Assembly (NCBI GenBank): GCA_033557465.1
Contig: CM066037.1
Span: 521,660,686 to 521,724,685 of the forward strand
Direction: 5' to 3'
DNA: 64,000 nt
Source of the DNA: Ichthyophis bannanicus
Lineage: Eukaryota > Chordata > Amphibia > Gymnophiona > Ichthyophiidae
The translations under genes were made by a program, and so were the position numbers. Below, piece by piece: positions 54,249 to 61,799 of the stretch. Position 1 is the first letter of the stretch; every line of letters begins with the position of its first letter. The notes under the pieces are model-generated. The model did not search any database, was not told where the DNA came from, and worked only from the letters and a program-made list of their open reading frames with translations.

Positions 54249-54434
54249 ACTGAGGAGAGACAGTTGGAAAGGCGGGAAGGCAGCACGCAGGTGCTGTGGG
54301 ATGCTCCCAAAAGGTTTCTGATTGGACGCTGGGGAGCGTTCCCGCGCAGGCTCCGTCGGTACCGACGTACCCATATGTGAAGACTTATTCCTGCTGTTCC
54401 CAGAGATCACCTGTTACAGGTAAGTAACTGTGCT
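54249..54434 (+). repeat. Right inverted repeat and 3' terminus of element H
   Basis: Inverted partner of 43,232-43,392. Palindrome at 54,354-54,367. The terminal extension CACCTGTTACAG|GTAAGTAAC (54,408-54,428) carries the donor consensus. Confidence 0.9.
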
Positions 54435-55153
54435 TTACTAGTAACCATGGCGGCAACGATAGAGACGGTACCGTGGGTGAGGGCTCGTATGCAGCCTTTG
54501 CAGAGGGCATTGCTTCCCGGTGGTCGCATCAGCTGGATCCTCTGTCCCGGAGACTGGTCTGTCCAGAGGAGACTCGTCAGGCTCTCGATTGGTGGTTGCT
54601 TCCCGAGTCGTTGGAGCGGGGAAAGTCCTTGGAGGCTCCAGACTGGGTGGCGGTAATGACGGACGGCAGTCTCCTGGGCTGGGGGGCCCATTGTCAGTTC
54701 AGTTTTGCGCAGGGGTTTTAGAATTCCCAGGAGAGGACGTGGGCGATCAACCGGCTGGAGCTAAAAGCGGTGTACCTGGCGCTGCAAGAGTTTCGGGCTC
54801 TACTCGGAGGGAAAGCGGTCCGAGTGCTGTCCGACAACGCAACGGCGGTTGCCTATGTCAACAAGCAAGGGGGCACCAGCAGTGTGACACTAGAGGCCGA
54901 AGCCGAAGTCCTGTGCAGCTGGTCGGAAGAACATCTCGTGGATCTGTCGGCAGCGCATATAGCAGGCGTGGACAGTGTAGAAGCCGATTTTCTCAGCCGG
55001 GTGACGGTGGATCCGGGAGAATGGGTCCTGCATCCGGAGGTCTTCGAGATGTTGGTTCGCAGGTGGGGTTGGCCGGTCATGGATCTTATGGTGACCTTCG
55101 CCTCGGCAAAGGCCAGTTGCTTCTTCAGCAGACGAAGAGAAAGGACACAGTAG

Positions 55154-55780
55154 TTCCAGGGACCAAGGGGACATTGACGGGAGTAGAAGGAGAGGTAGAA
55201 ACAGTAGCACAGCCCCGATAGATGCCGGTGTCATCGACTGTACTTCTGCGTTTGCCGCAGACATGAGCTTTACAACCACCAAGCCCTTATCAGGAGGGAA
55301 AGCACAGCCAATAACGTTGCTGTCCCCTGGTTTTTTTTTTTTTTTTGACCGGGAAAAATGAACAGTAAAGCACAAGAACTATCCTCACAGGGAATCCCCA
55401 TTAAACGGAACTAGAGACCCCACGAAATTAAATGAAGAAAACAAATGAAGTAATAAAGTAAATTAAATTAAAACACTTGGCACAGGCCCGTGCCCTGGCG
55501 CGTCCCCCAATGTGAACCGCTGAGCTAAGCCGACACGCGGTGAAACCGCATGCACAAAATGGCCGCGAATCGTGTCGGGTGCTTTTGGCGCCAAGACTAA
55601 CCGAAGCCTCAGCGCTTAAGCACACCTCCTCCCCTGCACTGCGCCATCGAAAGGAGAACTGGCCTTACCATGAAAAAGCACAGCCCTTCTAGCCGCGACG
55701 TCGCTCAGCTGCCCTGCCGAAATAAAATGTCTTCTTTAAGTCGGCGATCAGACTCTCAGTAGAATCGCATGTGTGCGGAC
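55154..55780. other. Unassigned insert with poly(T) tract
   Basis: This stretch separates the break in G (RT/MT domain) from the mid-Gag start of J. It contains a T run at about 55,330-55,346 and, on the minus strand, the tRNA-like GGCTTAGCTCAGCGGTTCAC (plus-strand 55,514-55,533) upstream of that tail. It could be a minus-strand retrosequence ending in poly(A), but I cannot name it. Confidence 0.4.
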
Positions 55781-56555
55781 GTCCTCCGAGGAGCTCTCCC
55801 ACGTGCTGTACAGGCTCTATCCCTTGTACGGGCTCTATCCCTTGGCGGATAAGGACAAAGAGAAGTTTCGTTCTCCGCGGATTAATGCAGCGGTGTCAGA
55901 GGTTACAAAGATCATCACTATCCCGGTGGAAAGTAGCACAGCCTTAAAGGACGCACAGGATAGGAAAGTAGATGGTTTGTTGAAATAATCATTTGAAGCC
56001 AATGCTATATCCTTGCAGGCTTCCATTTGTGGAGCTTGGGTGGCGAGAGCATGTCTCAGGTGGTCTCAACGCTTACGGCAGTCTGCGCTCCTAGAGCAGG
56101 AAAGTGTAAGGGAGCTGGAGCGTCTAAAGTCTGGGTCGGCATATCTGGCGGATGTGCACTACGACTTGATCAGAGCTTTAGCAAATAGTATGGCTTCATT
56201 GGTTGCTGCCCGGAGATCCCTGTGGTTGAGGAATTGGGCGGCTGACGGCTCGTCTAAGTCGCATCTCAGTAAGCTTCCATTTAAAGGAAAGTTGTTGTTT
56301 GGAGAAGATCTTTTCAAACAGAAGATTTAGGAGAGTCCAAGGGTTGGAGGCTCCCGGAGGATAAACCTAAGCAAGGGAAGTTCTTGCCAGCCTTTCGGGG
56401 TCAGTTTAGAGATTTCAGGAGATTTCGTACTTCTTGTTTGGGTGGTTCCCAGAGGGGGAGATTTGCTTCTAGTGCCCAGGGGTTTCATGGGTTTCGTGGA
56501 GTGAGTAGAGGCTTCGCAGCGGCTTCCGCAGGGGCCACTCGAAAACCACAATGAA
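55781..56555 (+). pseudogene. Gag-like fragment of element J
   Basis: C-terminal half of family A Gag: LYPLADKDKEKFRSPRINAAVSEV, TIPVESSTALKDAQDRKVDGLLK then TAA (55,986), ASICGAWVARACLRW, SAYLADVHYDLIRAL, NWAADGSSKSHLSKLPFKGKLLFGEDL, then a frame break and the R/S/F-rich tail to CACAATGA at about 56,545. Confidence 0.82.
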
Positions 56556-58460
56556 AGGAGGCGGTCCCGGTGGGAAGCCAACCAATAGGAGGGCAGCTTC
56601 GGGGATTTCTTCGTGCCTGGACCCAAATAACGTCCGACTAGTGGGTGTTGTAGATAATTTGCGAAGGTTACGTGCTGGAATTGGCAAGGCTGGTTCTTGA
56701 CTCGTTTGTGATGTCTCCCTGCAAAGGTCAACAAAAGACTTGTGGTTCGCCTACACTAGATCGACTTTTACAGTTGGGAGCCGTCGTGCCGGTCCCGATG
56801 GCAGATTACGGCAGGGGACGCTACTCCATTTATTTCGTGGTGCCAAAGAAAGACAGATCTCTCCACCCTATACTGGATCTAAAAGGGGTAAATAGCTGCC
56901 TGTGAATCTCGCTTTTCAGAATGGAAACGTTGAGGTCGATCATTGTGGTGGTATGCCAGGGAGAGTATTTGATTTCCCTCGATCTCACTGAGGCGTATCT
57001 ACACATCCCAATCAGAGTGTCTCATCAAAAGTTCCTGCGGTTTGCTCTTCCTTTGGGACGTTATTAGTTTCAAGCATTGCCCTTCGGTCTAGCAACTTCC
57101 CCGTGGATCTTCACCAAGATCATGGTGGTAGTGGTGGTGGTGATGGTGGCGGCGTTGCAAAGGAAGGGGTTCTTGTTCACTCTTATCTCAATGGTTGGTT
57201 GATTCAGGCAAAGTCCAAGGCCAAGAGCGTTCAAGTTAGACAAGGTAGTGAAGTTTCTGCAGAGTCTCGGCTGGGTGGTCAATCCAACCAAAAGCCGCTT
57301 AGTTCCTTCTCAGGATCTCGAATATCTGGGAGTGCGCTTCGACACTCAGAGAGGAGCGGTGTTCCTGCTGAATCGTCGAGTTCAAGTACTTCAGCAGCTG
57401 GTGCGCAGGTTCAGATCTGCACCGGCGCCCTCAGCGTGGAGTTACCTTTGTGTGCTGGGAACAATGGCGGTGACCTTGGAAGTGGTGCCACGGGCCAGAT
57501 TTCATATGAGGCCTTTACAGAGGGCGCTGCTTCGCCATTGGTCACATGAGTCCGACTCGTTGAACAAACGGCTTCCCTGCCCTCTCCGGCTCAGGCAGTC
57601 CCTTCGGTGGTGGCTGCTCCCCTGTTCTCTGGAAGCAGGAATGCCTTCTGGAGCAGCCGGAGTGGCCCCCATTGTTGACGGACATGAGCCTCGCAAGATA
57701 GGGAGCACATTGCGGAGATTGGTTCGTGCAAGGCACTTGGTCTGTGCAAGAGAACAATTGGTCAGTCAACAGATGAGCTGAGAGCGGTCTGGCTAGCGCT
57801 ACAAAAGTTCAAAATTACGGTGACAGGTCGAGCGGTACAAGTGCTGTCCGACAATTCAGAGACGGTAGCCTACATCAATCGACAGGGCGGTACAGGAAGT
57901 GTTGCCATGGAAGAAGAGGCAGAGGCTCTGTTCTCTTGGGTAGAGACTCGGCTGCCAGCGATCTCGGCGGCACACATTGTGGGAAGGACAATGTGATGGC
58001 AGGCTTTCTCAGCAGGGTCCAAGTGGATGCTGGGGAATGGTAGTTGCATCCGGACGTATTTGCGCAAATAGTTTGCAGATGGGGGTTGCCTATCATGGAA
58101 CTTATGGCAACCTTTCAGTCAGCAAAAACGGGTCGTTTCTTCAGCAGACGGCGAGAGAGGATGTCTGAAGGAATCTATGCCCTGATGCAACCTTGGCCAT
58201 CTTCAGGTCTCCTCTATGTATTCCCTCCGTGGGCACTCATAGGGCGTGTGGTTCAGCGTATCGAAGCGCATCAGGGAAGAGTGCTGTTGGTGGCCCTGGA
58301 CTGGCCAAGACGCCCGTGGTACGCTGATCTCATTCGGTTACTTGACGGGGATCCCTGGAGGTTACCAACATCAGCGAATCTGTTGTTACAGGGGCCGCTT
58401 CGAATGCCTCAGGTGGATCGGTTCTCGCTTACGGTTTGGCCATTGAAAGGGCAAGGTTAA
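56556..58460 (+). pseudogene. RT / RNase H / MT-like region of element J
   Basis: Contains YGRGRYSIYFVVPKKD, LDLTEAYLHIPI, and a catalytic box changed to YLNGW (about 57,184-57,198), so both aspartates are lost. RNase H shows LSDNSETVAYINRQGG. The methyltransferase-like end is still long and open (58,044-58,460: IMELMATFQSAKTGRFFSRR, YVFPPWALIGRV, LVALDWPRRPWY). Stops include TGA at 56,903, TAG at 57,064 and TAG at 58,040. Confidence 0.85.
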
Positions 58461-59108
58461 GGAAAAAAGGTTACTCCGCAGCGGTCATTGCAACTTTACT
58501 TTGAGCGAGGAAAAATTCCACGTCAATGGCATATGTGCGCATCTGGCAGATTTTTGAGGACTGGTGTTAAAGGCGTCATGTGCGCGCAGCTACAGTATCC
58601 ATTCCCTTGGTGTTGAGTTTCCTGCAAGACGGGTTTGATAAAGGGCTGGTGGCCAGTTCCTTAAGAGTTCAGTTAGCAGCCCTGTCTTGTTATAGAGGCA
58701 AAGTCCAGGGAGTGTCTCTGGGTTCTCATGCTGATGTGCGTTTTCTCAAGGTGGTTACCAGGCTGCGACCCTCTCGTAGAATCACGGTTCTGCCTTGGGA
58801 TCTCAACTTGGTTTTAGGGGCTTTAGCTAAGGAACCATTTGAGCCCTTATTCCAGGTGTCAGTTAAAGATATTTAACATTAAAGACGGTGTTTTTAGTAC
58901 CCATCTGTTCGGCGAGGTGAATTTCGGAGTTACAGGCGCTGTCATGTAGAGAGCCGTTTTTGTACTTTTCAAGAGAAAAGGTTGTCCTGCGTACAGTTCC
59001 ATCTTTTTTGCCAAAGGTGGTTTCTCCGTTTCACATAAATCAAACCGTGTCTCTTCCAGTTCTGGATTCGGCGGAAGGGGACGTCTCGGACCGTAGTTTA
59101 CGCCGCTT
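58441..59108 (+). pseudogene. Tyrosine recombinase fragment of element J
   Basis: RARLRKKGYSAAVIATLL then TGA; TSMAYVRIWQIFEDWC then TAA; AATVSIPLVLSFLQDGFDKGLVASSLRVQLAALSCYRG is well preserved. At the first catalytic Arg region the sequence reads SAR-stop-ISELQAL (TGA at about 58,918). It is cut off before the HxxR box by the junction with K. Confidence 0.85.
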
Positions 59109-59109
59109 G

Positions 59110-59616
59110 GACTATCCAAAGGCACAGCTGATCCTGCGAGAAAGAAATCTTTCAAGAAGCCTTTCTTCTCAAAAAGGAAGAGGTTTTATCCCTCTTATTC
59201 CCAGCAGGGACGTTCTGCAGGTCAGCCTGCCCGGAAAAGTCAGCAACCACCTAAGCAAAGGAAAGCAAAGACTGCTAAGCCTCAACCGTCTCAGCAGTCT
59301 CAGCCTCCACAAGGCCTTTGACTTTCATCTAGAGAACTTAGCCTTCCTGGCCCTCAATGGACCAGAGCATTCCACCATTCCAGGAAGGTTATGTCACTTT
59401 GCCCCCAGGTGGGAGCAGATAACAGCAGAGCATTGGACACTCTCCATTATAAGAGAGGGGTACTTGCTGCTCTTTCTGTGCATACCCCCTCACACAATGG
59501 TAAGACAGTTCAGTTCTCAGACCTCTCTCATCAACCTGTTAGATCAAGAGGTCACTATGCTTCTTGCCCAAGGGGCAATAGAAGAAGTACCCATCCACCA
59601 ACAGGGTACAGGGTTA
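59110..59616 (+). mobile_element. DIRS element K, fragment (family D)
   Basis: Gag C terminus (LSK-like, RKKSFKKPFFSKRKRFYPSY block), the Gag stop CTT TGA C at about 59,318-59,324 and the RT N terminus (LENLAFLALNGPEHSTIPGRL, HQQGTG), ending where the left terminus of L starts. Joined to J without any DIRS terminus. Confidence 0.82.
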
Positions 59617-59775
59617 TCTCCAGGAACAAGCAGGAATAAGTCCTCACATATGGGTACGTCGGTACCGACGGAGCCCGTGCGGGAAAGCTCCCCAGCTTCT
59701 TAGAATAGAAGCTTTTGGGACCTCCCACTGCACATGCGCACTGCCTTCCCGCCTTCCTGAACAGCTCTCCTCAGT
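59617..59775 (+). repeat. Left inverted terminal repeat of element L
   Basis: Matches the left repeats of D and H. Its inverted partner is not in the window. Palindrome at 59,657-59,670. Confidence 0.85.
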
Positions 59776-59993
59776 TTCTCTTTTTCCGCGGAGCCAGCAG
59801 GTCGTGTTCCTGTCACCGCTGAAGAAATTGTTATTTTATTTGTTTCTTTAGACCGCGTACCTGCCTTCCCCATACCGATACCGGTATCGCCGGTCTTTTC
59901 TTTCTTTCTTTAAAAAATTATAATTCTTTTTTCTTATTTTTTAGCTTTTTGGTCACTTCAGAGAGGCCTCTCGGCCTACTCAATTTTCTCCTC

Positions 59994-61799
59994 ATGGAGA
60001 AGCCAGCCCCTGGATTTAAGAAGTGTACCAAATGTAATGCTGTTATTTCAGTCACAGACACCCATGACTGGTGTCTGAAATGTTTGGGGCCTGACCATTC
60101 CATACCGGACTGCCCATCTTGCTCCCACATGTCTAAACGTGGGCTGCAGAACCGGGCCAACAAATTCCATGTGCTGTTTGCTTCAGAGAATACAGCATCA
60201 CAGTCATCCAGGTCTTCTTCTCCGGATGGATCTCAGGTAACCAAACCTTCTGTGGGCAAGTCCTCAAAGAGCAAATCTCCTTCAAAGCATCGAGAGGCTC
60301 TTAGCTTAGAACTTGAGGACCCTGCCCCAGCCAAACAACCCCGGCGGGAAGTCCAACTTCCAAAAACGCCAATTCAGGGGTCTCAGGTTGATATCGATGC
60401 TACGGCCTCGACAGATCACCTGTTAGCCTGCTCTGGGGTACCGGGTCACTCCGGTACCGACATCCAGGCAGCTATGGCGTCCATGGGCGATACTGTACAG
60501 TCCATGCAGCAGGCCGTCATGGCTTTCATTAAAGCTGCAACGCCATCGGTTCCGCTTTCAGCGGTTCCGGGCCCGATACCGGTATCGTCCGCCATGCCGG
60601 TATCGAGGCCGTCCACCTCTAAACGCAAGTCGGTACCGTATGGGCTTTCGCTCCATACCGGTTCCATACCCGATACGCCCGATATCGATACCGATCGGTA
60701 CGCGTATCGTGCGTTAGAGGAAAGCACCGATTCCTCTGAGGATTTTCACTCCTCTGATGATTCTGCTGAGTTTTCACTCAACTTACCTGAGGAGCCCTCT
60801 TCTCCTAAAAGGAGAATGTCCCCTCCAGAGGATTTGTCCTTCCAGGACTTTGTTTTAGATATGGCTACAGCCCTTTCTATTACCACATCCTCTGAAAAGG
60901 AACCCAGATCCAAAAAACTGGATATTTTGGGATACTCAAAGGCCCCTAAGGAGGCAGTTACCCTGCCTATCCATGAAATCCTTCAAGAACAACTGATGGA
61001 TTTCTGGGCAAATCCTTTGACTTTGTCTCCTTATTCCCGTAGGTTGGACACCATGTATAGGGTCCCTCCTTCTCCTGGTTTCCAAAAGACTCAATTGCCC
61101 CACCACTCTATTGTGGTGAAGTCTGCAATGAAGAAGATTAGGAGTACCAAAAGGCACTCTTCCACCCCTCCAGGACGGGAATGTAAGACTTTGGACTCTT
61201 TTGGTAGGAAAATTTTCCAGGCTAGTATGCTTATAGCCAGGATTAATTCCTACAGTCTCTATATGGGCATGTTCCTGGAGGAACTTGCCAAAAAGGTGCG
61301 GCATTTTGCCCCCTTTATCCCTGAGGATAAAAAGCAGGGTTTCCTTTCCCTAGTGAAACAACTCTTAGAGGTTTCTAAGTTCTCTAATAGGGCAGCATAT
61401 GATTCCTTTGAGGGAGCCAGTAGGGCTTCGGGCATTGCTATTGCAGCCCGACGTCTTGCTTGGCTCCAGGCCTCTGATCTGGAACCTTGGGTTCTAGATG
61501 GCTTACGTAATCTGCCCTGTACAGGTGAGAACTTATTTGGGGAAGAGTGGCAAATCAAAGCCACCCAGATGGATGCTGAAAATGCCACCTTGGAAAGACT
61601 TTCAAAGTCCACTTCAATTCCTACTAAGAAAAAGTCTTTTAAAAGGCCTTACTATAAGAAGGCCAGAGTTGCTTCAAATACTGGCCAGCAGTCTTCTCAA
61701 CCTCGCTATACTGCTAAGCGTCAGCAATCCAAACAAGCACGAGCTAAGCCTGCAGCAGCTACTGTAGCTCAGCAGGCTCCAACCCCTCAGGGGTTTTGA
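59994..61799 (+). CDS. Gag-like protein of element L (601 aa, intact)
   Basis: The best-preserved family D Gag. Zinc motif C11, C14, H24, C27, C30, H35, C40, C43 (KKCTKCNAVISVTDTHDWCL...CLGPDHSIPDCPSC). Ser-rich hinge with KSPSKHREALSLE. A middle segment has short coiled-coil potential (residues ~155-185). The acidic/serine stretch STDSSEDFHSSDDSAEFS precedes the core SPPEDLSFQDFVLDM, YRVPPSPGFQKTQLPHHSIV, SYSLYMGMFLEELAKKV, SDLEPWVLDGLRNLPCTGENLFGEEW. The tail is basic then Q/A/P-rich, ending PQGF. The start is ATG 59,994, homologous to 20,524 and 43,611. The stop lies in TTT TGA C (61,794-61,800), with RT open in +1. Confidence 0.9.
   Translation: MEKPAPGFKKCTKCNAVISVTDTHDWCLKCLGPDHSIPDCPSCSHMSKRGLQNRANKFHVLFASENTASQSSRSSSPDGSQVTKPSVGKSSKSKSPSKHREALSLELEDPAPAKQPRREVQLPKTPIQGSQVDIDATASTDHLLACSGVPGHSGTDIQAAMASMGDTVQSMQQAVMAFIKAATPSVPLSAVPGPIPVSSAMPVSRPSTSKRKSVPYGLSLHTGSIPDTPDIDTDRYAYRALEESTDSSEDFHSSDDSAEFSLNLPEEPSSPKRRMSPPEDLSFQDFVLDMATALSITTSSEKEPRSKKLDILGYSKAPKEAVTLPIHEILQEQLMDFWANPLTLSPYSRRLDTMYRVPPSPGFQKTQLPHHSIVVKSAMKKIRSTKRHSSTPPGRECKTLDSFGRKIFQASMLIARINSYSLYMGMFLEELAKKVRHFAPFIPEDKKQGFLSLVKQLLEVSKFSNRAAYDSFEGASRASGIAIAARRLAWLQASDLEPWVLDGLRNLPCTGENLFGEEWQIKATQMDAENATLERLSKSTSIPTKKKSFKRPYYKKARVASNTGQQSSQPRYTAKRQQSKQARAKPAAATVAQQAPTPQGF

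Larger units (their letters stand above)
43232..54434 (+). mobile_element. DIRS element H, split by element I (family D)
   Basis: Left repeat 43,232-43,392, internal complementary region 54,066-54,162, right repeat 54,249-54,434. Palindrome CGTCGGTACCGACG at 43,273-43,286 and 54,354-54,367. Removing I (47,989-53,742) leaves about 5.45 kb. H lies inside the RT gene of G: G homology stops at 43,231 and resumes at 54,435. Confidence 0.92.
39915..55153 (+). mobile_element. DIRS element G, interrupted by nested H and I (family A)
   Basis: Starts with the third left-end repeat. It carries Gag (40,861-42,339) and RT up to 43,231, resumes at 54,435 after element H, and breaks off in the methyltransferase-like domain at about 55,146. 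YR, ICR and right end are missing. It is diverged from A but has the same gene order and the same CAATGAGATGAGG Gag/RT junction (42,335-42,347). Confidence 0.85.
42341..55153 (+). pseudogene. RT / RNase H of element G, split by element H
   Basis: First part 42,341-43,231: GGRLREF, YGCGRYSIYFVVPKKDG, LDLSEAYLHIPI, FGLATAPRVFTKV and catalytic YVDDW, ending in SAWRYLQ where H is inserted. Second part 54,435-55,153: MAATIETVPWVRARMQPLQRA, a frameshift, MTDGSLLGWGAHC (RNase H, first Asp), a TAG at 54,719, INRLELKAVYLAL, SDNATAVAYVN, EADFLSR and the start of the methyltransferase-like domain up to FFSRRRE. It is disabled by the insertion, a frameshift and a stop, yet most catalytic residues survive. 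Confidence 0.88.
55781..59110 (+). mobile_element. DIRS element J, decayed internal copy (family A)
   Basis: Begins mid-Gag, contains RT/RNase H/MT-like and YR, and ends mid-YR where family D sequence takes over at about 59,110. No termini are visible. Many stops. It could be a separate copy, not the continuation of G: it restarts in Gag while G stops in the MT domain. Confidence 0.8.
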
